The position numbers and the translations under genes are program-made. Positions 16,164 to 27,130 of a DNA stretch of 64,000 nucleotides are shown in pieces. The notes below the pieces were generated by a model that searched no databases, was not told the origin of the DNA, and saw only the letters and a list, made by a program, of their open reading frames with translations. Numbering within the stretch: position 1 is the first letter of the stretch; every line of letters begins with the position of its first letter. This DNA comes from Sphingopyxis sp. JAI108 (GTDB lineage Bacteria > Pseudomonadota > Alphaproteobacteria > Sphingomonadales > Sphingomonadaceae), in NCBI RefSeq assembly GCF_013410105.1, contig NZ_JACCCJ010000001.1, positions 496,001-560,000 on the forward strand, written 5' to 3'.

Positions 16164-17834
16164 TCACCGGCTCCCCTCCTCCGCCCGCAATGCCTTGCGG
16201 TCGAGCTTGCCGATCATCGTCTTGGGCAGGTTCAGTCGCACCTCGACCGCGTTCACCCGCTCATGCTTGCCGAGCTTGGGGTTGAGCCACGCGGCGAGCG
16301 CTTCGCCGCTGACGTCGAAGCCCTCCTCGAGCGTCACAAAAGCCTTCGGCGCCTCGCCGCGATAGGCGTCGGGGACGCCGAGGACGATCGCTTCCTTGAC
16401 CGCCGGATGTTCATAAAGATGCGCCTCGATCACGCTGGGGTATACCTTGAACCCGCCGACCGCGATCATGTCCTTCAGCCGGTCGACGATGCGGATATAG
16501 CCACCATCCTCGACCACGGCGACGTCGCCGGTGCGTAGCCAGCCATCGTCGGTGAAGCTGTCCTTGTCTGCCTCGGGGCGGTTCCAGTATCCCTGCATGA
16601 TCTGCGGGCCCTTGACGGCGAGCTCGCCGGGCTCGCCGTCGGGCGCATCCCTTGACGGGTCTTCCTTGTCGAGCAGGCGGATCTGCGTTGCGGGGATCGG
16701 CTGGCCGATCGTGCCGGCGCGCACCGGCCCCTCATAGGGATTGGTCGCGACGACGCCCGAACTTTCGGTGAGGCCATAGCCTTCGACGAGCGCGGCGCCG
16801 GTGGCGGCGACGAATTTCTCACGCAGCTCGGCGGGCATCGGTGCGCCGCCCGAGATACAGATGCGCAAGCTGGAGAAGTCGGTCCTCGCGAGGTCGGGAT
16901 GATCGAGCAGCGCCTGATACATCGTCGGCACGCCGGGCAGCGCGGTCGTCTTCGTTCGCGTAATCGCCTGGAGCGCCTGTTTTGCATCGAAGCGCGGCAG
17001 CATCGTGATCGTGCCGCCGTTGAGCACGGTGCGGTTGAGCACGCAGGTGTTCGCGAAGACGTGGAAGAAGGGGAGGACGCCGAGGATGCGGTCCTCGGCT
17101 TCATGGTCGGGGTCGATGGCATTCACCTGCCGCGCGTTGGCGGTAAGATTCTGGTGCGTCAGCTTGGCGCCTTTCGGCGTCCCGGTCGTGCCGCCGGTAT
17201 ATTGGATCAGCGCGATGTCCTTTTCGGGGTCGATCGTGACCGGATCGGGCTTGCCGTCGTTGTCGGTGAGCGCCGAGAAGCGGATGATGCGCGGGTCGGC
17301 GGGCAACGCTGCGACCTCGCTGCGCTTGAACAGGCGATAGAGAACCGACTTCGCCGTGGGGAGCCCGCCGGCGACCGATCCGACGACGAGCTGCTTGAGG
17401 CTCGACCCGTCGAGCACCTCGAGCGCGGTGGGCAGCAGCGCCGCGGCGCTGATCGTGAACAGCGTGTCGGTGCCCGAATCCTCGACCTGCGCCTCGAGTT
17501 CGGCGACGGTGTAGAGGGGCGAGAAATTGACCACCGTCGCGCCGGCAGCGAGCGCGCCATAATAGGCCGCGACATAATGGGGGACGTTGGGCAGGAAGAG
17601 GCCGACGCGGCTGCCCTTGCCGATCCCGCGCTGTTGCAGCCCGCGCGCGACGCGCGCCGCGCCGCGTGCGACCTCGGCATAGCCGAACTGGCGCCCCATG
17701 AAGTCGAGCATCGGGGCATCGCAGCGCCGCGCGACGCTGGCGGCCAGCATGTCGGGGAGCGACAGCGGCGCGAAGGCCTGATCCCAGTCGGTGGGGTGAT
17801 TATAGCCGGTCGACCAGGAAAAATGGCTGTCCAT
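16164..17834 (-). CDS. fadD: long-chain fatty acid-CoA ligase (FadD-like)
   Basis: 556 residues of the adenylate-forming superfamily. IQYTGGTTGTPKGAKLTH is the AMP-binding P-loop signature, GYGLTESSG is motif A5, GWLRTGDVA is the adenylate-binding hinge region and KTMIGKLDRKAL supplies the catalytic lysine. The enzyme activates fatty acids to acyl-CoA with ATP at the inner membrane for beta-oxidation or lipid synthesis. Length and the N-terminus (WDQAFAPLSLPDML) match bacterial FadD. A standalone gene; the next gene is divergent. Confidence 0.92.
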   Translation of the reverse strand: MDSHFSWSTGYNHPTDWDQAFAPLSLPDMLAASVARRCDAPMLDFMGRQFGYAEVARGAARVARGLQQRGIGKGSRVGLFLPNVPHYVAAYYGALAAGATVVNFSPLYTVAELEAQVEDSGTDTLFTISAAALLPTALEVLDGSSLKQLVVGSVAGGLPTAKSVLYRLFKRSEVAALPADPRIIRFSALTDNDGKPDPVTIDPEKDIALIQYTGGTTGTPKGAKLTHQNLTANARQVNAIDPDHEAEDRILGVLPFFHVFANTCVLNRTVLNGGTITMLPRFDAKQALQAITRTKTTALPGVPTMYQALLDHPDLARTDFSSLRICISGGAPMPAELREKFVAATGAALVEGYGLTESSGVVATNPYEGPVRAGTIGQPIPATQIRLLDKEDPSRDAPDGEPGELAVKGPQIMQGYWNRPEADKDSFTDDGWLRTGDVAVVEDGGYIRIVDRLKDMIAVGGFKVYPSVIEAHLYEHPAVKEAIVLGVPDAYRGEAPKAFVTLEEGFDVSGEALAAWLNPKLGKHERVNAVEVRLNLPKTMIGKLDRKALRAEEGSR

Positions 17835-17971
17835 GGGGTGATGGAATCCTCTCGATATGCGCGGGGTTCCTTACACTAGGGTCAGTAAGCGGTGATTTGC
17901 AACCGGGCTCGCTTGCGGCGCGCAGTCGGGGCGGCTAGGCAGCGCATATCGTTCTCGCCAGGGGTTTTGCC

Positions 17972-18508
17972 ATGCTGCAGCTGTCATCGCGTGTCGCCGC
18001 GCCGCTCGTCCTTCTCGCCGGCGCGCTCGCCGCCCCGGTCGCCGCGAAGGACAAGTTGCCCTCTGAGCCTCCGGCGCAGATCCAGGAACTTTACGCGTGC
18101 CGCGACATCGCCGACCCGGCGGCGCGGCTCGCCTGTTTCGACCGCGAAGTCGGCGAATTGTCGAGTGCCGACCAGGCGCGCGAGATCACCTTCACCGATC
18201 GCGAGACTGCCAAGAAGGCGCGGCGCGGGCTGTTCGGTTTTTCCTTCCCCAAGCTCGGCGGGATTTTCGGCGGCGACGAGGATGAGGTCAAGGAAATCGA
18301 AACGACGATCCGTTCGGTGAGCATGGACCGCTCGGGCAAATATACGCTGGCGATGGAAGATGACGCGGTGTGGACGCAGATCGACACGACGCGGCTGCCA
18401 CGCCAGCCCAAGGCAGGCCAGAAGGTCAAGATCAAGGTCGCGACGATGGGCAGCTATTTCGCGTCGATCGAGGGCGGTCGCACCATCCGCATGAAACGCG
18501 ACCGCTGA
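17972..18508 (+). CDS. exported protein with ACRDIxDxxxRLACFD motif, hypothetical
   Basis: 178 residues with a Sec signal peptide ending near APVAA. Residues 42-58 (ACRDIADPAARLACFDR) carry two cysteines in a pattern found in periplasmic proteins of several proteobacteria, including the VasI/TagO-like type VI accessory family. The C-terminal half (EIETTIRSVSMDRSGKYTLAMEDDAVWTQ onward) looks like a small beta-rich domain ending RTIRMKRDR. No type VI genes are nearby, so the function is unknown. Confidence 0.75.
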   Translation: MLQLSSRVAAPLVLLAGALAAPVAAKDKLPSEPPAQIQELYACRDIADPAARLACFDREVGELSSADQAREITFTDRETAKKARRGLFGFSFPKLGGIFGGDEDEVKEIETTIRSVSMDRSGKYTLAMEDDAVWTQIDTTRLPRQPKAGQKVKIKVATMGSYFASIEGGRTIRMKRDR

Positions 18509-18555
18509 TCGCGGGCGCGCGGTCGGTATCGTGACATAGCGATGACGATACAGCG

Positions 18556-20388
18556 ATGACGGGCGGCGAGGCGATCCCGCTTCCGGGGCCGGGCTGCCCG
18601 CCCTTTGTACTGCTCGACGATGCGCGCGCCGAGGGTGCCGCGGCGGCGCGGATGTTCGCCGAGCCCGTCGACGTTTTGACGGCGCGGACGGCGGCCGACG
18701 TTCCGGCGTTGCTGTCCGCGCTCGAAGCCGCGCAGACGCGCGGGCTGCATGCCGCGGGCTATCTGTCATACGAGGCGGGAAAGGCGCTCGCGCCCGCGTG
18801 GCGCGGGGCGGTCGATGCCGAAACGGGCGACATGCCGCTCGGCTGGTTCGGCCTGTTCGAAAAGGTCACGCGCATCGCTGCCGACCGGATCCCCGGCCTG
18901 CTTCCTGATCCGGCATCGGCATGGACCGGCAAGCCGCGGCCGCGCGTTGCGCGCACCGAGTATCTGGCGGCGATCGAGGCGGTGCTGGAGTTGATCCGGG
19001 CGGGCGATATCTATCAGGCGAATTACACATTTCGCGCCGACGTGCCGCTATACGGCAACCCGCTTGCTGTGCATGCGCGGCTAAGGCACGCGGCGCGCGC
19101 GGGTTATGGCGGGGTGATCTGGACGGGCGATCGGGCGATCGTCTCGCACTCGCCCGAACTCTTTTTCGCGCTGCGCGATGGGCGGGTGATGGCGCGGCCG
19201 ATGAAGGGAACCGCGGCGCGGCTTGCCGATCCGGAAGCCGACGCGGCGGCCGCGCGCGACCTTGCCGACGACCCCAAGCAGCGCGCCGAAAATCTGATGA
19301 TCGTCGACCTGATCCGCAACGACCTGTCGCGCGTGGCGGTGCCCGGATCGGTCGCGGTGCCCGACCTGTTCCGCGTCGAAAGCTTTCCGACGATCCACCA
19401 GCTCGTCTCCGATGTCAGCGCCGAACTGCCCGCGGGGGTGGGCGCGGTCGACGTGCTGCGCGCCGCCTTTCCCTGCGGATCGATCACGGGGGCGCCCAAG
19501 GTGCGCGCGATGGAAATCATCGACGAGCTCGAGGCCGGGCCGCGCGGGCTTTACACAGGGTCGATCGGCTTTATCGAGCCGGACGGCGACGCGGCGTTCA
19601 ATGTCGCGATCCGCACGCTCGTCTTTCCGCAAGGCGGGTTGCATGGCGGGCCGGCTTGCGCCACGCTGGGGCTCGGTTCTGGAATCGTCGCCGACAGCCA
19701 AGCAGCTGAAGAATGGCGCGAATGTCTGGCCAAGGGGGAATTTGTGGTTGCAGCGGGCGAAAGCTTCGACCTGATCGAAACGATGCTTTTCGATCCCGTC
19801 GAGGGCATCCAGCGGCTCGAGGGGCATCTCGGGCGGATGAAGGCGAGCGCCGAAGTTCTGGGCTTCGCCTTCGACCGGCATGGTGCGCGCAACAGCCTGC
19901 AATCGGCGACCTTCCGCCTGCGCAGCGCCGCGCGGGTGCGGATGCGGCTCGCGCCGTCGGGGGCGCTCGCGGTCGAGGTGTCGCCGCTGCCACGCCTCGC
20001 CGAATTGCCGGTGCCCGTCGCGGTGCGCCCCGCGCCGATGGCGGCCGGCGACTTCCGCGTGACGCACAAGACCAGCCTGCGGGCCTCCTATGACAGCCTG
20101 CGTCACGAGAGCGGCGCGGCCGAGGTCGTCTTCATCGACGAGCCGGGTTTCGTTACCGAAGGCAGCTGGAGCAACATCTTCGTCGAGCGCGATGGCCAGT
20201 TGCTCACCCCGCCGCTGGCATTGGGGCTGCTCCCCGGTGTGCTGCGCGCCGAACTGATCGACAAGGGCCGCGCGGTCGAATCGCACCTGCGGCTCGCCGA
20301 TCTGGAAAGCGGCTTCTTCATCGGCAACAGTTTGCGCGGCCTCGTGCCCGCGCGGCTCGCGGACGCCGAGGCATCCGGGATAGGCTGA
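18556..20388 (+). CDS. pabB: bifunctional aminodeoxychorismate synthase I / aminodeoxychorismate lyase (PabB-PabC fusion)
   Basis: 610 residues. The first about 390 form the chorismate-binding domain, with IRAGDIYQANYTF and PCGSITGAPK (about 305-314), the ADC synthase signature. The last about 200 form a class IV PLP aminotransferase domain: THKTS near 502 supplies the PLP lysine and TEGSWSNIF near 535 is the PabC signature. Together they convert chorismate plus ammonia to 4-aminobenzoate and pyruvate for folate synthesis, needing only the glutaminase PabA, which is not seen here. The fusion is common in alphaproteobacteria. Confidence 0.92.
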   Translation: MTGGEAIPLPGPGCPPFVLLDDARAEGAAAARMFAEPVDVLTARTAADVPALLSALEAAQTRGLHAAGYLSYEAGKALAPAWRGAVDAETGDMPLGWFGLFEKVTRIAADRIPGLLPDPASAWTGKPRPRVARTEYLAAIEAVLELIRAGDIYQANYTFRADVPLYGNPLAVHARLRHAARAGYGGVIWTGDRAIVSHSPELFFALRDGRVMARPMKGTAARLADPEADAAAARDLADDPKQRAENLMIVDLIRNDLSRVAVPGSVAVPDLFRVESFPTIHQLVSDVSAELPAGVGAVDVLRAAFPCGSITGAPKVRAMEIIDELEAGPRGLYTGSIGFIEPDGDAAFNVAIRTLVFPQGGLHGGPACATLGLGSGIVADSQAAEEWRECLAKGEFVVAAGESFDLIETMLFDPVEGIQRLEGHLGRMKASAEVLGFAFDRHGARNSLQSATFRLRSAARVRMRLAPSGALAVEVSPLPRLAELPVPVAVRPAPMAAGDFRVTHKTSLRASYDSLRHESGAAEVVFIDEPGFVTEGSWSNIFVERDGQLLTPPLALGLLPGVLRAELIDKGRAVESHLRLADLESGFFIGNSLRGLVPARLADAEASGIG

Positions 20389-20408
20389 CCTGCCCGCCGC
20401 ATAGGTAA

Positions 20409-21728
<1,320 letters not shown>

Positions 21729-21884
21729 GCGCCTGTTTACCGCTGCATAGGAATTTTATACCGATCGGTCTTGTAATGCCGGCGGACGGGCCTATTTGAA
21801 CCTGAACGACGGTTAAGCGCCCGGTTCACCCGATGGTAAGTCATCTCGGTTAGAGTGACTCCCATCACTGACGGATGGCAGGGG

Positions 21885-21944
21885 CGCGTCATATCGCCGG
21901 TGTAACCAGGGCGGCTTCGGCCGCGAACAAGATAATATGACACG
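21885..21944 (+). promoter_or_regulatory. possible structured mRNA leader of the small peptide-msrA operon
   Basis: GTCATAT (21888-21894) pairs exactly with ATATGAC (21935-21941), and beyond one mismatch CG (21885-21886) pairs with CG (21943-21944). Inside lies a very stable hairpin GCGGC-TTCG-GCCGC (about 21911-21924) with a UUCG tetraloop. The 3' arm runs into the ribosome site ACGAGG that serves the ATG at 21953, so the outer helix could mask it. Function, for example thermal or stress control, is inferred. Confidence 0.4.
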
Positions 21945-21952
21945 AGGCCCCT

Positions 21953-22060
21953 ATGCTCTCCATGCTCCGCTCCGACTGGTTCTTGACCATGCTCGCCGGC
22001 TTCGCGATTGGCGCGACCTACATCGTGCTCAATCAGCCGGCGCTTCCGATCCCGGCATGA
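21953..22060 (+). CDS. 35-residue membrane peptide upstream of msrA
   Basis: A short reading frame, MLSMLRSDWFLTMLAGFAIG followed by 15 residues ending in ALPIPA, forms one hydrophobic helix. It has its own ribosome site, ACGAGG, 5 bases before the ATG, and its TGA overlaps the msrA ATG as ATGA, implying translational coupling. G/C third-position use fits the genome. It may be a functional small membrane protein or a leader peptide that sets msrA translation; I know no named family. Confidence 0.6.
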   Translation: MLSMLRSDWFLTMLAGFAIGATYIVLNQPALPIPA

Positions 22061-22746
22061 CCCCGCTGCGACGCGCGCTGCCCCTCCGCGCCGTCGCGGC
22101 GCTGGCGGCGGGCGCGATCGTCGCGCAATGCGCGCCAGCGCAAGCCGAAAGCGTGGTCAAGCTGCCCGCCGCGACCATTGATCCGGCGGTCAAGGCGCAG
22201 CGCGCGACCGCGGTGCTTGCGGGCGGCTGTTTCTGGGGCGTCGAAGGCGTCTTTTCCAACGTCAAGGGCGTGATTTCGGTCGAATCGGGCTATCATGGCG
22301 GCAGCGCCGCAACGGCGCGATATGAACGGACCCACGACGGCAAGTCGGGCCATGCCGAGGCCGTCCGCATCGTCTATGACCCGTCGCAGGTCAGCTATGG
22401 CACTTTGCTCCGCATCCTCTTTTCCGTGGTCGCCGACCCCACGCTGAAAAACCGGCAGGGCCCCGACGTCGGCTCGCAATATCGCGCCGCGATCGTGCCG
22501 ATGGACGCGGTCCAGCGGCGTGTCGCGACCGCCTATATGGCGCAGATCGGCCGCGGCAAATATTTCGCGAAGCCGGTCGTCGTGCCGGTCGAAACCTACA
22601 GGCGCTTCTATCGCGCCGAGGCGAACCACCAGGATTTCATGCGCCGCAATCCGCGCAACGGCTATATCCTGCGCTGGGATGCCCCCAAGCTCGCGGCGCT
22701 GAAGCGGCTTTATCCGGACAAGGTTCGCGCGACGCCCGCGCCCTGA
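22057..22746 (+). CDS. msrA: peptide methionine sulfoxide reductase MsrA, exported form
   Basis: 229 residues. A signal peptide (LPLRAVAALAAGAIVAQCAPAQA) places it in the periplasm. The catalytic motif GGCFWGVE has its nucleophile at Cys58. GYHGGSAATARYERTHDGKSGHAE and VVADPTLKNRQGPDVGSQYR are the conserved substrate-pocket segments. It reduces methionine-S-sulfoxide in oxidised envelope proteins. No later cysteine is visible, so resolution of the sulfenic acid must rely on an external reductant rather than an internal resolving cysteine. It is coupled to the upstream small peptide by ATGA. Confidence 0.9.
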   Translation: MTPLRRALPLRAVAALAAGAIVAQCAPAQAESVVKLPAATIDPAVKAQRATAVLAGGCFWGVEGVFSNVKGVISVESGYHGGSAATARYERTHDGKSGHAEAVRIVYDPSQVSYGTLLRILFSVVADPTLKNRQGPDVGSQYRAAIVPMDAVQRRVATAYMAQIGRGKYFAKPVVVPVETYRRFYRAEANHQDFMRRNPRNGYILRWDAPKLAALKRLYPDKVRATPAP

Positions 22747-22898
22747 CGCTGGGTAAAAATCCCGCCGGTTCCCGCGATTGGTCGCGGCGAAAGAATCGTT
22801 CACCGCAAAACGCTGGCCCGTCCTGCGCGCCTGCGTGACGTGGGGACATGTCCGCGAGGGGTCGGGACAAGATATAAAGTCGCAGGTGCGGGGTTTGA

Positions 22899-24062
22899 AT
22901 GAAGTTTAGATTATCCGGCAGGCCGCTCCTCGCTGTGACGATGGGGGCCGCGGTTCTGGCAGGTTGTGTTAGCAGCGTCGCAATCGTGCCGCAGCCACGC
23001 GCGCAGCAGCAACAGCAACAGCAGCAACCGGGGGCGGTGCGCGGTCCGGCGGGTTCGGTCACGGTGCCGATCGGCGAGCCGGTCCGCTCAGCGATGCCGC
23101 GCCCCGCGGGCCCGATCGACCCCGGTTTCCGCCGCGCTCCCGCCGGTCTCGACAACCGTATTTTCGAATTGTGGCGCGCCTTCCCCGGCAAGACCGGCAT
23201 CGCGGTACAGCGCATCGACGGTGAGTGGTCGCTCTCGCAGCGCGGCGACCAGCTGTTTCCGCAGCAAAGCGTATCGAAGCTGTGGGTCGCGCTGACCGTG
23301 CTCGACGCGGTCGACCAGGGGCGCCTGACGCTCGACCAGCGCGTCCAGATCGGCCCCGAGGATCTGACGCTGTTCCATCAGCCGCTCGCGGCGCGGGTCC
23401 AGTCGCAGGGCTCGGTGACGATGAGCGTCCGCGAGCTTATCGAAACCGCGATCACGCATAGCGACAATACCGCGAACGACAGCCTGCTGCGCACCGTCGG
23501 CGGTCCCGACGCGGTGCGCGCGTTCATCGAAAAGAAGGATCTGGGTTCGATCCGTTTCGGCCCCGGCGAACGCCTGCTGCAGGCGGGAACGGCGGGGCTC
23601 AAGTGGCAGCAGGCCTATTCGGTCGGGCGGGCTTTCTATCAGGCGCGTGCGGCGCTTCCCGATGCGACGCGGCTCGCGGCGCGCAACGCCTATCTCGCCA
23701 ATCCGCCCGACGGCGCGAGCCCCGAGGCGATCGCAAGCGCGCTGACCCGGCTCGCGCGCGGAACCTTGCTGTCGCCCGATTCGACCGAATATCTTCTGGG
23801 CGTGATGAGCCGGACCAGAAGCGGCCCGCGGCGATTGAAGGCCGGCCTACCCGCCGGCTGGAAATTCCTGCACAAGACCGGAACGGGGCAGGACTACAAG
23901 GGCTCGACCGCCGGCTATAACGACATCGGTATCGCGACCGCGCCCGACGGCACCCGCTATGCGATCGTCGTGCTGCTCGGCGACACCAGCGCCTCGGTCC
24001 CGGCGCGCATGGCGCTGATGCAGGCGGTCTCGGGCGCCGTCGCCGATTATCACGGAAGATAA
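22899..24062 (+). CDS. class A beta-lactamase-like serine hydrolase, lipoprotein
   Basis: 387 residues. A lipoprotein signal with lipobox VLAGC (Cys23) anchors it in the envelope, and an eight-glutamine tract (36-43) lies in the linker. The penicillin-recognising motifs are intact: SVSK at 124-127, SDN at 188-190 and KTG at 326-328. The omega-loop motif ExxLN that provides Glu166 for deacylation in class A enzymes is not seen; instead the segment between SDN and KTG is about 45 residues longer than in TEM-1. It may be a peptidase or binding protein rather than an efficient beta-lactamase. A small lipoprotein gene follows 6 bases later. Confidence 0.82.
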   Translation: MKFRLSGRPLLAVTMGAAVLAGCVSSVAIVPQPRAQQQQQQQQPGAVRGPAGSVTVPIGEPVRSAMPRPAGPIDPGFRRAPAGLDNRIFELWRAFPGKTGIAVQRIDGEWSLSQRGDQLFPQQSVSKLWVALTVLDAVDQGRLTLDQRVQIGPEDLTLFHQPLAARVQSQGSVTMSVRELIETAITHSDNTANDSLLRTVGGPDAVRAFIEKKDLGSIRFGPGERLLQAGTAGLKWQQAYSVGRAFYQARAALPDATRLAARNAYLANPPDGASPEAIASALTRLARGTLLSPDSTEYLLGVMSRTRSGPRRLKAGLPAGWKFLHKTGTGQDYKGSTAGYNDIGIATAPDGTRYAIVVLLGDTSASVPARMALMQAVSGAVADYHGR

Positions 24063-24068
24063 GGCGCG

Positions 24069-24374
24069 GTGAGGCGCGTTCTTTTGCCGGTGCTGATATT
24101 GTCGCTCGCCGGCTGCGCAACCCCCGAGACGCGGCTGCGCAACGGCCTCCAGAATGCCGGCCTGTCGAAGGCGATGTCGGCGTGCATGGCCGAACGCATG
24201 GTCGACCGCCTTTCGCTGCTCCAGCTGCGGCGCCTCGCCGCGCTCGGCAGCCTCAAGGACCGGCGCGTCGCCGACCTGACGCTCGACCAGTTCTTCCGCA
24301 AGGTTCGCGCGCTCAAGGATCCCGAGATCCTTGCCGTTTCGACCAGTTCTGCCGCGGTCTGCGCGCTGCGCTAG
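24069..24374 (+). CDS. small lipoprotein, hypothetical
   Basis: 101 residues starting at GTG, with a lipoprotein signal and lipobox SLAGC (Cys at about 16). The mature part is helical with three further cysteines (ACMAER, the C-terminal VCALR). It starts 6 bases after the beta-lactamase-like gene, so both lipoproteins are probably made together. No family is recognised. Its stop lies 3 bases from the stop of the convergent M23 gene. Confidence 0.65.
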   Translation: MRRVLLPVLILSLAGCATPETRLRNGLQNAGLSKAMSACMAERMVDRLSLLQLRRLAALGSLKDRRVADLTLDQFFRKVRALKDPEILAVSTSSAAVCALR

Positions 24375-24377
24375 ACG

Positions 24378-25499
24378 TCAGTCGCCCGGAAAGCGGACGA
24401 CGAGGTTCGGCGGCGGGAAACTGTCGCGGACGATTTCCGGACGATCGGCGGGCGGCCATGCCTCGCGGCGGGAAAAGCTGTCGATCGCCGGATATTGGCC
24501 CAGCCGCGTGAGGGATCGGAAAACATAGGGCTGACCCTCGGCGCCGAGGATCGATGGACGGTCGGCCAGATGGAAATGCAGGTGCGGCGCGCTCGCCTGC
24601 CCGGTGAAGCCGAGGAAGCCGATGACCTCGCCCGCCTTGACGCGGTCGCCGACGGCGACCGGCGCGCCTTGTTTCAGATGTTCATAGGTCGCGATGCGCC
24701 CGCCGCCGATGTCGAGCATGACATAATTGCCACTGGCGTCGGCGATGCCCGGATTCGTCCGGCCCTTGATGGCTGACGGATCGGCGACATCGTCGCGCAC
24801 CGCGACGATCGTGCCGTCGGCGACCGCGAGCACTTCGGCGCCGAAACCATAATGGTCCGCGGGGATGTCGGCGTCCCCCGCCGATAATTTCCCGCTCGCA
24901 TCGACCTTCATGAAGTCGATCGCGAAGCGGCCGGGCAGCATCGCCGACCCTTCGGTGGCGTAAAAGACGCGGCGGTGTCCGCGTTCCATCCCGGGCTCAT
25001 AGACGGCGACCCACGGCCCGCCGCGCAGCGGGGGCGACAGGCGGGGCAGGGGAGCGGTTTCGGGCGTCGCGGCGCCACCCCAAACGGTGAAGCCGCCGCC
25101 GTCGCTGGCAAGCGTCAGGCTGTGCGAGATCGGACCGCGGCGCTGCCCATCGGCAAATGGCGCGTTGATATAAAGGACCGCGCGGCGGCCGGCAGGGATC
25201 GTTCGTGCTTCGGCGTCGGCAGGCCCGACGAGCGCAAAGGTTCCGGCCAACGCGTCGGCGTTATAGGTTTTGAGCGGCGCGCCCTCGTCGCCAAGCCTGA
25301 TCGCCAGCTCGTCCAGCCGGAGGGGCGCGCTCGAAAAATTGGTCAGATGGAGTTCGTAGGCCAGCTGATCGGCGGCGCCGACGCGCACGATATTCGGGGA
25401 TTGCGCAATATGGATATCGAGCGACTGGTTCACCTGAGCCGTCGCCGCCTTCGAACCGGCGACGATCGCCAACGCCAAAACAAGACGCTTTATCCGCAC
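24378..25499 (-). CDS. M23 family metallopeptidase, exported
   Basis: 373 residues starting at GTG, chosen because GGGAGG precedes it and a signal peptide ([20 protein letters not shown]) follows. The N-terminal half is an Ig-like beta domain; the C-terminal LytM domain has the metal signature HLHFHL and the [11 protein letters not shown]...YEHL core, ending in a Pro-rich tail. M23 enzymes cut peptidoglycan cross-bridges or, when inactive, activate amidases. The first His of the usual HxxxD zinc pair appears as DHYGFG, an approximate match, so activity is likely but unproven. Confidence 0.8.
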   Translation of the reverse strand: MRIKRLVLALAIVAGSKAATAQVNQSLDIHIAQSPNIVRVGAADQLAYELHLTNFSSAPLRLDELAIRLGDEGAPLKTYNADALAGTFALVGPADAEARTIPAGRRAVLYINAPFADGQRRGPISHSLTLASDGGGFTVWGGAATPETAPLPRLSPPLRGGPWVAVYEPGMERGHRRVFYATEGSAMLPGRFAIDFMKVDASGKLSAGDADIPADHYGFGAEVLAVADGTIVAVRDDVADPSAIKGRTNPGIADASGNYVMLDIGGGRIATYEHLKQGAPVAVGDRVKAGEVIGFLGFTGQASAPHLHFHLADRPSILGAEGQPYVFRSLTRLGQYPAIDSFSRREAWPPADRPEIVRDSFPPPNLVVRFPGD

Positions 25500-25689
25500 C
25501 TTCGCCTCCCTCGTCCCGACGGACCCTGCGGCGCGAATATCAGCTTGCGCTCCGGGCGTCATCCGGAAGACGGAACAGCCCGCCGAAAGCCTTGGCTTGC
25601 GGCCCGCTAGGGGTAGAATTGCCGTAGAACTTGTGCTTAGGCGGCGCCGATCATCTCCCCTTCCAGAGTCGAAAGGCCCGGCAGACCTC

Positions 25690-26898
<1,209 letters not shown>

Positions 26899-26909
26899 TA
26901 ACGAAACTT

Positions 26910-27060
26910 CCTCTCCCCTTGGGGAGAGGATTAGGAAGACTTGGTCCGTCAGGACCTGGCCGGACTTGGTGAGAGCCTGCGACGTTTCACACCCTCACCC
27001 AGCTTCGACCAGCCAGCAAGCTGGCAAGTCTGCGCAACCCTCTCCCCCGAGGGGAGAGGG
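26910..27060. repeat. intergenic palindromic repeat between sucC and etfB
   Basis: Two near-identical hairpins bound the element: CCTCTCCCC TT GGGGAGAGG (26910-26929) and CCCTCTCCCC CGA GGGGAGAGGG (27038-27060). A third, GCCAGC AA GCTGGC (27012-27025), lies inside. This paired CTCTCCCC/GGGGAGAG layout is a common dispersed repeat class in alphaproteobacteria. No T-run follows any hairpin, so it is not a classical terminator, though it may affect mRNA decay. Confidence 0.75.
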
Positions 27061-27130
27061 TCAAGGTTGACGTTTACGTAAACGCCAATTATGGCGCAGT
27101 GCACAATTTGCTGAGAGGAGCTTTGAGCCC

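Noticed and set aside
23005-23040. CAG/CAA repeat in the beta-lactamase-like gene as a phase-variable switch
   Set aside because: The unit is three bases long, so slippage keeps the frame and only changes Gln number.
26908-27060. Hairpins after sucC as a rho-independent terminator
   Set aside because: Strong stems, but none is followed by a T-run; better explained as a dispersed repeat.
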